This document shows, piece after piece, positions 1 through 5,619 of a stretch of 42,409 nucleotides of DNA; position 1 is the stretch's first letter, and every line of letters begins with the position of its first letter. The position numbers were made by a program, and so were the translations under genes. The notes under the pieces are model-generated. The model was given only the letters and a program-made list of their open reading frames with translations. It made no database searches and was not told the DNA's origin. The DNA is from a virus. The DNA is taken from IMG/VR virus record IMGVR_UViG_3300035125_000073, positions 1 through 42,409 of that record; one strand, 5' to 3'.

Positions 1-127
1 GTGCCCGAAGTGCAACCGCAGCTACCGCACCCGGCATGTCTATCGTGCCGAGCAGGTCCACCGCCGCTGCCTGAGTGATCCCCGTCGGCAAATCCCCAAT
101 CCCCAATCCCCAATCCCGAATCCCCAA
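1..127. repeat. Terminal direct repeat, copy 1 (circular overlap)
   Basis: Bases 1-127 are identical to 42283-42409. An exact overlap of 127 bases is what a de Bruijn assembler run at k=127 leaves on a circular contig, so I read it as an assembly overlap on a circular 42,282-bp molecule rather than a biological terminal repeat. The open reading frame that starts at 42242 continues in frame across the join, which supports circularity. Confidence 0.9.
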
Positions 128-394
128 TCCCCAATCCCCAATCCCCAATCCTCTCCGCCTCACCGCTCGCCGCTTCGCGAGCTGTTGCGGGCGGTCAACG
201 CCCGGATCGAGGAGCTGGGCAGTTGCGGGATCGGCACCCGATCGATCCGCGAGGTGGTTCGGCTGCTGAAGGGATGCCGCGGTTGCCAGCACTGGACCGG
301 TGCGAGCTGTCAGCGAATAGGCGGCTGCCGAGGTCGGGCACACTTCATTGCCCGTCTGGCGGGTCCGGCCTGGCGGTGTGATCGATGGCAGTGA
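1..394 (+). CDS. Join-spanning Cys-rich small protein, C-terminal part
   Basis: This is the 3' part of a gene that starts at 42242 and crosses the circular join (144 residues in all). The N-terminal part has CPKC followed by a later Cys, and the C-terminal part has CRGC, C, C and C, so a zinc-binding protein is likely. In between, an array of the 7-bp word CAATCCC (91-151) is read in frame as a heptapeptide repeat of the type IPNPQSP. Seven is not a multiple of three, so every 21 bp gives the same seven residues and the frame stays open. The gene overlaps the 3' end of the convergent gene 345-785 by 50 bases. I do not recognise the family. It lies at the end of the rightward late transcript. 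Confidence 0.65.
   Translation, partial: CPKCNRSYRTRHVYRAEQVHRRCLSDPRRQIPNPQSPIPNPQSPIPNPQSSPPHRSPLRELLRAVNARIEELGSCGIGTRSIREVVRLLKGCRGCQHWTGASCQRIGGCRGRAHFIARLAGPAWRCDRWQ
91..151 (+). repeat. CAATCCC heptanucleotide array inside a coding region
   Basis: About eight head-to-tail copies of a 7-bp word (CAATCCC, with one CGAATCC-type variant). Unlike the other arrays in this genome it lies inside an open reading frame and encodes the in-frame repeat IPNPQSP. The same words start at the right end of the window because of the circular overlap. Confidence 0.9.
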
Positions 395-785
395 GCTTGT
401 CGAGCGGAAGTGTCATCTTCTCCGTCGGCGAGTGACACAACCGCTTTACTCTTGCCAACGCCGTCAGATCGACGCCTCCGTCCTGAAGCATTTGGCGAAA
501 CACATCCTTCGGCTGCCCGATGTATTGGCCGATGCTACGTCCGCAGGCAACGAACCCCTCCGGATGATCGAGTGAGAGCCTGGCGATGTCCATGCTCTCG
601 TCGCTATAGATGACGATTACGTTGCATGGGCAGGGGCAGAAGCCCGTCTCCACAGAATGGCCGCAGAGAACGGCAAAGCCATCGTGCATGGTAAACGCCA
701 GCCTCATCGTGGGATCGACCGGATCGCAGGAAAGGACCAGAAACGAGCGTACGGTCGGTTTTGCGGTTAGGTCCAGATCTCCCAT
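345..785 (-). CDS. Unknown protein, third gene of leftward operon
   Basis: A 146-residue protein preceded by a clear GGAGG seven bases before the ATG; it overlaps the upstream gene (767-1261) by 19 bases. A central segment (about residues 50-85) alternates hydrophobic and acidic residues and contains a short Cys-Pro-Cys-Pro-Cys cluster. No transmembrane segment is obvious. I do not recognise the family. The good ribosome-binding site and tight packing with the two upstream genes argue that it is real. It is encoded opposite to all other phage genes, next to the candidate attachment site, a usual place for lysogenic-conversion cargo. Its 3' end overlaps the convergent gene ending at 394. Confidence 0.6.
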   Translation of the reverse strand: MGDLDLTAKPTVRSFLVLSCDPVDPTMRLAFTMHDGFAVLCGHSVETGFCPCPCNVIVIYSDESMDIARLSLDHPEGFVACGRSIGQYIGQPKDVFRQMLQDGGVDLTALARVKRLCHSPTEKMTLPLDKLTAIDHTARPDPPDGQ

Positions 786-1261
786 GTTACCTCCTTCAGG
801 ACTTCGATGCCTTCAGGGATCGGATAATCCCAATGAGCCAGATCGGCCTCCACGCCGTGGGCTTCATATTTCTTGACCAGCCACAGCCCAAGCGTGATTT
901 GTTTCCAGGCCGCTTCGAGATCGCCGCGAGGCTCACCGCCGGGCCCCTCGCCGGCCGCGTTGAAAAGCTGATCGGATGGATACAAATGCGAACGGTGCAT
1001 CACGTAGACGCCGAAGATCGGCGTCAGCGAACCGACGCCCGGGCCGTTACCTATCAGAGCAATCAGATAACCGTGATCGACGGCCATGTGATCTCGAATC
1101 CAGTCCTCCATGGGCTCCAGGTTCACCCAGTCGCCGTAATCGCAAGCGTATAGAGGGAGGACGACCACCGGCCCCTCGGACACGAACAGCGGCGCGTCGG
1201 CAGAGAACTTGCCGCCCGGCGCGCCAATCTGGGCGATCGTCAGGTGGGCCTCGGCACCCAT
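767..1261 (-). CDS. Unknown protein, second gene of leftward operon
   Basis: A 164-residue soluble protein. I chose the ATG at 1261 because GGAGG lies nine bases upstream and the start is only four bases after the stop of the first operon gene; the frame is open further upstream but that part is antisense to the neighbouring gene's repeat and looks unnatural. The sequence is acidic and aromatic-rich, with a Gly-Pro-Gly-Gly stretch near residue 130. No catalytic signature, signal peptide or membrane segment can be recognised. It is translated with the neighbouring unknown proteins. Confidence 0.6.
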   Translation of the reverse strand: MGAEAHLTIAQIGAPGGKFSADAPLFVSEGPVVVLPLYACDYGDWVNLEPMEDWIRDHMAVDHGYLIALIGNGPGVGSLTPIFGVYVMHRSHLYPSDQLFNAAGEGPGGEPRGDLEAAWKQITLGLWLVKKYEAHGVEADLAHWDYPIPEGIEVLKEVTWEIWT

Positions 1262-1265
1262 GCGT

Positions 1266-1628
1266 CTATTCCTCCATGGGAGGAAATGGGTTCGGCGGTT
1301 TCCAGCCGATCGGTTTTGCGCCTCGCCAGACGAGCATACTGCGGCAATGCTGGCAGAGCTCAACGCCGGTCGGGCCCACGCGACCACCACACCGTGGGCA
1401 CTCGGGCCGGACATCGACGGCCAAGGCGGCCAGGATGCCCAATGGTCCGCCGATAAAGCCCAACAGCATCCCGGGGATGCCACTCCGCCGCGGCAGTCCG
1501 GCGACCCACCCCATGAAGCCGCTCATCAGCCAAGCGTAGAGGAAGATTGCGGTCCAATCGTCCCACCCCATGAAGCCGCTCACCAGCCAAGCGTAGAGGA
1601 AGATTGCGGTCCAATCGTCTGCCGTCAT
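1266..1628 (-). CDS. Small membrane protein with zinc ribbon, first gene of leftward operon
   Basis: A 120-residue protein starting at ATG 1628, with GGGGGT a few bases upstream. The N-terminal half has two near-identical 19-residue hydrophobic units (each ends SGFMGW) followed by a glycine-rich hydrophobic segment, so up to three membrane passes. The C-terminal half has CPRCGG and CQHC, a zinc ribbon, then a proline-rich tail. This architecture (membrane segments plus C-terminal zinc ribbon) is common in small bacterial membrane proteins of unknown function. The internal duplication is a 57-bp tandem repeat in the DNA. A role in envelope modification or superinfection exclusion would fit its place beside the attachment site, but that is inference. 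Confidence 0.65.
   Translation of the reverse strand: MTADDWTAIFLYAWLVSGFMGWDDWTAIFLYAWLMSGFMGWVAGLPRRSGIPGMLLGFIGGPLGILAALAVDVRPECPRCGGRVGPTGVELCQHCRSMLVWRGAKPIGWKPPNPFPPMEE
1505..1618 (-). repeat. 57-bp tandem duplication in the membrane-protein gene
   Basis: Two adjacent 57-bp copies (1505-1561 and 1562-1618) that differ at one base in their middle part. The length is a multiple of three, so the duplication adds exactly 19 residues, one whole hydrophobic segment, to the protein. The near-identity suggests a recent event. Confidence 0.9.
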
Positions 1629-1690
1629 GGTAACCCCCTTTGCTTCGAGCAGGCGCAATTCTCGGGCCCGCAACGGGCCGTTTGGAATCA

Positions 1691-1719
1691 AGTCTAGGCC
1701 CGGGCTCGAGAGTCTGCAA
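1691..1719 (-). promoter_or_regulatory. Predicted promoter for leftward operon
   Basis: Read on the minus strand, TTGCAG (1719-1714), a 17-base spacer and TAGACT (1696-1691). The -35 box resembles the TTGCAA of the two strong promoters at 18336 and 18621. The start of transcription would fall near 1684, giving a leader of about 55 bases before the ATG at 1628. Confidence 0.45.
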
Positions 1720-1780
1720 TCGCCGGTTGTGAGCATAGTAGCAATGTTTCCCCCCCACCGTCGGGCCACCTATCGGCGAC

Positions 1781-1821
1781 TTGCAAATCCGCGACCGTCG
1801 GTTCGATCCCGACCGGCGCCT
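1781..1821 (+). other. Candidate attP: 3' half of a tRNA-Cys(GCA) gene
   Basis: The segment aligns base for base with the 3' half of a bacterial tRNA-Cys: anticodon loop TTGCAAA (anticodon GCA, 1781-1787), 3' anticodon strand TCCGC, a four-base variable loop GACC, T stem GTCGG (1797-1801), T loop TTCGATC, T stem CCGAC (1809-1813), acceptor strand CGGCGCC (1814-1820) and discriminator T (1821), the base characteristic of tRNA-Cys. Upstream of the anticodon loop the match breaks down: the 5' anticodon strand is mismatched and there is no D arm or 5' acceptor strand. A tRNA fragment from anticodon loop to 3' end is the classical attP of tyrosine-integrase phages, and such an integrase is encoded at 4000-4938. 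Confidence 0.7.
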
Positions 1822-1835
1822 CTTGTGGGGGGTAT

Positions 1836-2113
1836 GATAGAGGTGCGGATAGATAGTCCGCTACTAAGACCAAACAGGGGAGCGGTGGCGAGGTTCGGCA
1901 CGTCGCGAGGCGTGCTGGCTTCCCTTTGGTGGTTCTCAGTCGCCAAGGGGGAGTTTTCTCAGTTGTCGACCTCGCCCCGCTCCCTAATCAGCAAAAACTG
2001 AAATCGCCGTCAGGTTCCGGCGGCCGTGAGGCCGTCGGGGGTAACTGCAAAGTGGTCCGGTCCAGTCATCGGGCCCGCTGTTTCGTCGCCCGTTCACCCT
2101 GACGGCGATTTCA
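1836..2113 (+). ncRNA. Candidate structured RNA, two stem-closed domains (strand uncertain)
   Basis: No convincing gene occurs between 1629 and 2487. Domain A is closed by an arm starting at 1877 (GGGAGCGG, one extra T, GGCGAGGT) pairing with ACCTCGCC and CCGCTCCC (about 1969-1984), with an internal hairpin GCACG/CGTGC (1908-1925) and a second imperfect one. Domain B is closed by a perfect 16-bp inverted repeat (1999-2014 with 2098-2113) and contains CGGCC-GTGA-GGCCG. A small hairpin GCGGA/TCCGC lies just upstream (1844-1860). So many long pairings in about 280 bases suggest a structured RNA, or an attachment-site arm region with symmetrical binding sites. I recognise no known RNA family. Confidence 0.4.
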
Positions 2114-2165
2114 TTCTACACCGCAAGGGGGAGCAAATCCAAGATGTAGTGGTGCTAGCTTCCTG

Positions 2166-2193
2166 AAACCCCCACATTTTGATCGGGGGGTTT
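2166..2193 (+). terminator. Hairpin, possible terminator
   Basis: Perfect 8-bp stem AAACCCCC (2166-2173) and GGGGGTTT (2186-2193) with a 12-base loop; the T-tract is part of the stem. It could end transcription from the structured region upstream. TTGACA follows at 2196-2201, but no good -10 box is found at the right distance. Confidence 0.4.
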
Positions 2194-2201
2194 GCTTGAC
2201 A

Positions 2202-2486
2202 GGGTTTCGCGAAAGGCGAAAATCACGCGTGAACATTGACGAAGCAGCTTCTGCCGACTGGAGTCATTCTTGCCCGTAGGCCCTGCGAACCCAATCAACG
2301 CGACGGTCCAGGGATTCTTGCCGGCTTAAGGGTGGCCGCGGCCGTGCGGAAGCGCGGTCGGGCCCAGGAAGCTGGCCTCGTCCGGCCTAACCCTAAGCCA
2401 GCCAGCAGCACACGGCCGCAGGCCGCAGGTCCTTGCGCGCCTGCCGGCCGGTGCTAGCAGTGCGCCTCGGCAATGATGAGGGATGA
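2202..2486. other. Non-coding stretch before the early genes
   Basis: GC-rich DNA with no open frame that has both a start site and natural protein composition. The words GGTGCTAGC occur at its right edge (about 2450) and also at 2151. A small GGATGAA-type heptamer array (2481-2501) ends it and overlaps the start codon of the next gene. Confidence 0.5.
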
Positions 2487-2681
2487 ATGATGAATGATGA
2501 ACGCACGATCGAAGTTCAGGAGTGGCAGGGACCGGACGGCGGGCGGTGGTACCTGATCGAGCGGACCGATGACCCGTTGCTGGCCGCCGGACAGGTGCTC
2601 ACCCGCCAACAGGTCGACCGGTTGAGTCGCGAGCCGAATTGCGACGTCCGGGTTACGACCCTGGAAGTAAGTGAGAACTGA
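2487..2681 (+). CDS. Small unknown early protein
   Basis: A 63-64 residue acidic protein with natural composition, including a Trp-rich segment near residues 13-22 and a QQVDRL helix. Two adjacent ATG codons (2487 and 2490) are possible starts; GAGGG at 2478-2482 is better spaced for 2490. The start codons lie inside a GATGAAT heptamer array, and the stop codon (2679-2681) lies inside the next array (GAGAACT/GACAACT), so repeats border both ends of the gene. Function unknown. It may belong to the early operon that ends with the DUF5131 gene. Confidence 0.55.
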   Translation: MMNDERTIEVQEWQGPDGGRWYLIERTDDPLLAAGQVLTRQQVDRLSREPNCDVRVTTLEVSEN

Positions 2682-2700
2682 CAACTGACTACCGGTAACC

Positions 2701-2979
2701 ATGCTCAAGTTCCGATCGAAACCGCAGATCAAGGACAACGGCTGTGCGATTCGGCACCGCTACATCTCTCGATCCGGCCGCCTGGCGCTGACCCATGTCC
2801 GCAGCACGCTGAGGAGTATCGGCGGTGCTGCCGGCAACTACTGGCTTGCCGAACGGGTCGAGGCCACGCCGACTGGGGAGTGCTGGGAAATCATCAGCCG
2901 ACATCGCAGTCGAAGGGCGGCCGAAGCGGGCTGCGAGAAGTGGCTCGGGCAAACACTGAGGAGGAGCAATGACCGCTGA
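2701..2979 (+). CDS. Small basic unknown protein
   Basis: A 92-residue basic protein rich in Arg, with a C-terminal helix-like part (RRAAEAGCEKWL). The ATG at 2701 directly follows a heptamer array and a GGTAACC stretch; no strong Shine-Dalgarno is visible. The last codons overlap the start of the 27-residue ORF at 2969, so the two are probably translated together. Its charge would suit nucleic-acid binding, but no known domain is recognised. Confidence 0.5.
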   Translation: MLKFRSKPQIKDNGCAIRHRYISRSGRLALTHVRSTLRSIGGAAGNYWLAERVEATPTGECWEIISRHRSRRAAEAGCEKWLGQTLRRSNDR

Positions 2980-3052
2980 GCAGGCCAAGGCTTTGATCGA
3001 AATGCTGGACATTCCGGACGAAGCGAAATCCCAAATCCTAAATCCGAAATGA
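2969..3052 (+). CDS. Micro-protein of 27 residues
   Basis: ATG at 2969 with an excellent ribosome-binding site (GAGGAGG, four bases upstream), overlapping the previous gene by 11 bases. The product is a predicted amphipathic helix (MTAEQAKALIEMLDIPDEAK) followed by residues read from the AAATCC heptamer array; the stop codon is formed at the array's end. The strong start site is the main argument for expression. Function unknown. Confidence 0.45.
   Translation: MTAEQAKALIEMLDIPDEAKSQILNPK
3024..3051 (+). repeat. AAATCCN heptamer array
   Basis: Units AAATCCC, AAATCCT and AAATCCG end in AAATGAT. The array forms the 3' end of the 27-residue ORF. The 25 bases at 3027-3051 recur exactly at 3797-3821, at the end of the DUF5131 gene. 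Confidence 0.85.
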
Positions 3053-3079
3053 TGCCTGAGTGTGGGGAGGTAAATTGCA

Positions 3080-3811
3080 GTGGCGACGAAGATTGAATGG
3101 GCCGCGGAGAGCTGGAATCCGGTGACCGGCTGCACGCCGATCAGCGAGGGATGTGCCAATTGTTACGCGCGGCGGATGGCTCATCGATTGGCGGGGCGCT
3201 TCGGTTACCCAAGCAAGTCGCCTTTTTCGGTGACCACGCATCCAGAGAGGCTCGATGTCCCGCTGCACTGGCGCAAGCCCCGGCGGATCTTCGTCTGCTC
3301 GATGGGCGATCTATTTCACCCACAGGTCCCCGATTCATTCCGCGCCGCAGTGTTTGAAAGAATGCACGACAACGAACGACACACATTCATGGTGCTCACG
3401 AAACGTGAGATGGAGATGGTATGTTGGATCGAGCGGACCCAGCCGCTGGGATGCGCCGAGAATGTATGGTTGGGCGTGTCAGTGGAAAACGAGAAGCAGG
3501 CTCAGTTGCGCCTCCCTGACCTGCTTAGTATCCCGGCGAGCATTCGGTTCGTGAGTTGCGAGCCACTCCTCGGCCCGATTGATCTGGCGCGCTGGATCTA
3601 CGGAATAGGCTGGCTGATCATTGGCTGTGAGAGCGGTCCGAAGCGCCGGCGCTGCAAGCTCAATTGGGTGCGGGCGTTAGTATCTTGGGCCCGCGCCGCT
3701 CGCGTTCCGGTATTCGTCAAGCAACTGGCGATCGACGGCCGAGTCGAACACGACCCGCAGAAATGGCCCGCCGATCTGCGGCTAAGAGAGTTCCCAACTC
3801 CCAAATCCTAA
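3080..3811 (+). CDS. DUF5131 (phage Gp37/Gp68) family protein
   Basis: GTG start at 3080 with GGGGAGG ten bases upstream; 243 residues. The N terminus has the family signature: KIEWAAESWNPVTGC, then GCANCYA, giving a Cys cluster (C-x6-C-x2-C) at about residues 17-27, which suggests a metal or Fe-S site. Further family blocks are FVCSMGDLFH, VLTKRE, WLGVSVEN, FVSCEPLLG and IIGCESGP. The family is frequent in phages, and its biochemical role is not established; a relation to radical-SAM-like three-Cys proteins has been suggested. No partner gene of that class is recognised nearby. The stop codon lies inside a heptamer array (3794-3821). Confidence 0.9.
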   Translation: MATKIEWAAESWNPVTGCTPISEGCANCYARRMAHRLAGRFGYPSKSPFSVTTHPERLDVPLHWRKPRRIFVCSMGDLFHPQVPDSFRAAVFERMHDNERHTFMVLTKREMEMVCWIERTQPLGCAENVWLGVSVENEKQAQLRLPDLLSIPASIRFVSCEPLLGPIDLARWIYGIGWLIIGCESGPKRRRCKLNWVRALVSWARAARVPVFVKQLAIDGRVEHDPQKWPADLRLREFPTPKS

Positions 3812-3821
3812 ATCCGAAATG
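3794..3821 (+). repeat. AAATCCN heptamer array, second copy
   Basis: The array supplies the TAA stop codon (3809-3811) of the DUF5131 gene and shares a 25-base exact match with the array at 3027-3051. Confidence 0.85.
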
Positions 3822-3999
3822 ATCGTTATCATCCGCCCCCCATTCGTCGATTCTCTCGTCCGCTGTGATCGGGTTGCGGGGTCGGCGTGCCGAAAAAAGG
3901 CTACGCTCGGTTGTGGGGGCGCGACGAGCTTTACCAGCGGGCTCGGCACGGTGGCCCGCGACCAGTTGACGGAGGCCCGCGCAGCATGGGAGGTCTCTT

Positions 4000-4938
4000 A
4001 TGTCTACCGACGACAACCGAGACCGGTGGCGCGGATTGCGCCTCTCGGTCTATTGGCAGGAGGTCCACCGGCCGCGGTATCAGGGCGACTGCTCGGTGCG
4101 GACGATCCGGGAGTACCGCGCCACGCTGCGTTATTGGAGAGAAGTGACCCGGAACCCGTTGCTGGCGGAGATCACCGACGAGGATCTCTATCGGTTCCGC
4201 GAGGTGCTACGGGGCGCGCTGTCCCCGGCCACGGTAAACAAGCATCTGCGGCACGTGGCGGCGGTGCTCAACCGGGCCGGGCCGCGGTGGCCCGGATCGA
4301 AGCGGAGCACGCTGCGAATCCTGGACGACGTGCCGGGCTGCGAATCGCTGCGGACCGAGCGGCATCTGCCGCGGGACGTGGACGACGCCACCCTGGCGGC
4401 GATCGTGGCGGCCTGCCGATTCGCCGTGTATCCGCGGATCGCCGGCGTGCAGCCGCGCCGGTGGTGGGAGGCGCTGTTGCTGGCGGCCTTGACCACCGGC
4501 TATCGGCACGCCGGATTGTTGAGCCTCCGCTGGGACGGCATCGATTGGCAGCGGGCGACCGTCCGGCTGGAGGCCTGCGGCGACAAGTGCCGGCGGGAAC
4601 GGATCAAGCCGCTGCGTGCCGAGCTGCTGATACGCTTGCAGGCGATCCAAAACGGCTCGCCGCTGATCTTCGCCTGGCCACATTCATCGGTCACCTGGTA
4701 TCGGCAGTGGCACGCCATCCAAGAGGCGGCGGGACTGCCTCGCTCTGCACACATCACCTTTCACGATCTCAAGCGGGCCTGCCTGACCCGCGTGGCCAGG
4801 GTCGGCGGATCGGCCTGGGCGGTGCAGTTGATGGGCGACCACAGCTCGATCCGGACGTCCGAGGCCTATGTCAACGCCACCAGCGAGGCCCGGGCAATGG
4901 TCGAGCGGTTGCCCTTGCCGCCGGGCTTTGCCGACTGA
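4000..4938 (+). CDS. int: Tyrosine-family site-specific integrase
   Basis: A 312-residue tyrosine recombinase that would integrate and, with a directionality factor, excise the phage. ATG at 4000 has GGGAGG about eight bases upstream. Residues about 10-95 form the SAM-like core-binding domain. The catalytic domain has Arg169 (TTGYRHAGLLSL), a HDLKR motif (His255, Lys258, Arg259), His281 in MGDHSSI and the nucleophile Tyr290 (SEAYV). In the usual HxxR box the Arg position is Lys258 with Arg259 next to it, a small deviation. The candidate attP lies about 2.2 kb upstream. The stretch 3822-3999 contains no convincing gene; a GTG-started frame at 3887 is possible only for its first 30 or so codons. 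Confidence 0.93.
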   Translation: MSTDDNRDRWRGLRLSVYWQEVHRPRYQGDCSVRTIREYRATLRYWREVTRNPLLAEITDEDLYRFREVLRGALSPATVNKHLRHVAAVLNRAGPRWPGSKRSTLRILDDVPGCESLRTERHLPRDVDDATLAAIVAACRFAVYPRIAGVQPRRWWEALLLAALTTGYRHAGLLSLRWDGIDWQRATVRLEACGDKCRRERIKPLRAELLIRLQAIQNGSPLIFAWPHSSVTWYRQWHAIQEAAGLPRSAHITFHDLKRACLTRVARVGGSAWAVQLMGDHSSIRTSEAYVNATSEARAMVERLPLPPGFAD

Positions 4939-4959
4939 CAGAAATACTTTTCAGCGCCA

Positions 4960-5027
4960 GGGCGGGCAGTGGTCGGCGCATCCTAGCGAAAAGTTTGCGG
5001 CCTTGCCGTAGCCTATACTGCCCGCCC
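4960..5027. terminator. Inverted repeat after integrase, probable terminator
   Basis: A perfect 11-bp inverted repeat (GGGCGGGCAGT at 4960-4970, ACTGCCCGCCC at 5017-5027) encloses 46 bases and is followed by GCTTTTG. It may terminate integrase transcription. It could also be a protein-binding site of the recombination system, since it lies right after int. Confidence 0.5.
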
Positions 5028-5092
5028 GCTTTTGTCCGGTTGAGTCTGTGTCTGTTAGTTATACCTTTTTTGTATCAGGAAAGGGATGAAAC

Positions 5093-5413
5093 ATGCCACG
5101 CCAAAACGCCAAGAGGCGAAAGACGATTAACGAAACGGATCTCCTGTGGGACCTGCAATTATATCTCGAAGCAAGAAGGGAAGAACGGGACCCTGTCTTT
5201 TTGAGTAAGCAGATAGATCTCCCATTTGCGCCTTTTCCAGAATTACAGATTAGGATTGATGGCGACGATTTTAAGATCCATTCAGTGCTATGGGACCATG
5301 ATGGCAAGCGATTCCTCGTCTTCCTTGACGAGCCGTTTCGCGGGAGTGCTCTCTGCTTCAGCGCACGAGTAGCATTATTCCGCAAAGAAGGTTGGAAGGA
5401 ACCAACTGAATGA
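5093..5413 (+). CDS. Unknown 106-residue protein in an AT-richer island
   Basis: ATG at 5093 preceded by AGGAAAGGG. The protein has a charged N terminus and a beta-rich C-terminal half (FKIHSVLWDHDGKRFLVFLD). The DNA from about 5040 to 5413 uses AT-rich codons (AAA, GAA, ATT, TTA), unlike the GC-rich neighbours, which suggests recent acquisition from another source. I do not recognise the family. It sits alone between the integrase and csrA, a usual site for accessory genes. Confidence 0.6.
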   Translation: MPRQNAKRRKTINETDLLWDLQLYLEARREERDPVFLSKQIDLPFAPFPELQIRIDGDDFKIHSVLWDHDGKRFLVFLDEPFRGSALCFSARVALFRKEGWKEPTE

Positions 5414-5457
5414 ACTGGCGATCGACTAGACTAGGTATCGTCGTCCGTCGGGTCCAT

Positions 5458-5619
5458 GGATTGGGGTGGTCGCGAGAGTTGGAGCGTGCGGTTTTCAACT
5501 CTCGATCGTCCATCGTCCCGGCGGCGGCGGTTTGGCCTCGACCGGTCGGCGGCAGGAGACGCCGGCCGGCGTTTCTCGTTTTTCTCGGCAGCACGGACGT
5601 ATTGCCCGGAGGCTGTCGG
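5458..5619 (+). promoter_or_regulatory. csrA leader with hairpin and multiple GGA motifs
   Basis: The leader has GGA at 5458, 5481, 5555, 5608 and 5618. The one at 5481-5483 lies at the top of a 9-bp hairpin (5473-5481 with 5496-5504). The one at 5608 is part of the Shine-Dalgarno GGAGG (5608-5612), and the last overlaps the A of the ATG. CsrA binds GGA in loops and represses translation by covering the ribosome-binding site, so autoregulation is predicted. A 14-bp perfect palindrome (5559-5572) followed by T-rich sequence may be an attenuator. Confidence 0.5.

Noticed and set aside
1-127. True direct terminal repeat of a linear virion genome
   Set aside because: The length of exactly 127 matches an assembly k-mer and a gene is intact across the join; a physical repeat cannot be excluded without reads.
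2236-2457. Rightward 73-codon frame in the non-coding stretch
   Set aside because: No ribosome-binding site and Pro/Arg/Ala-rich composition; more likely part of the untranslated region.
3887-4147. GTG-started frame before the integrase
   Set aside because: The first 30 residues are plausible, but the rest overlaps the integrase N terminus in another frame and has no Shine-Dalgarno.
5014-5064. TATACT and TTATAC as promoters for the gene at 5093
   Set aside because: The nearest -35-like hexamers are 13 bases away, which is too short a spacer.
3819-5204. Long rightward open frame of 461 codons
   Set aside because: It overlaps the integrase in another frame. The integrase has all catalytic motifs and a good start site, while this frame is GC-bias read-through with unnatural composition.
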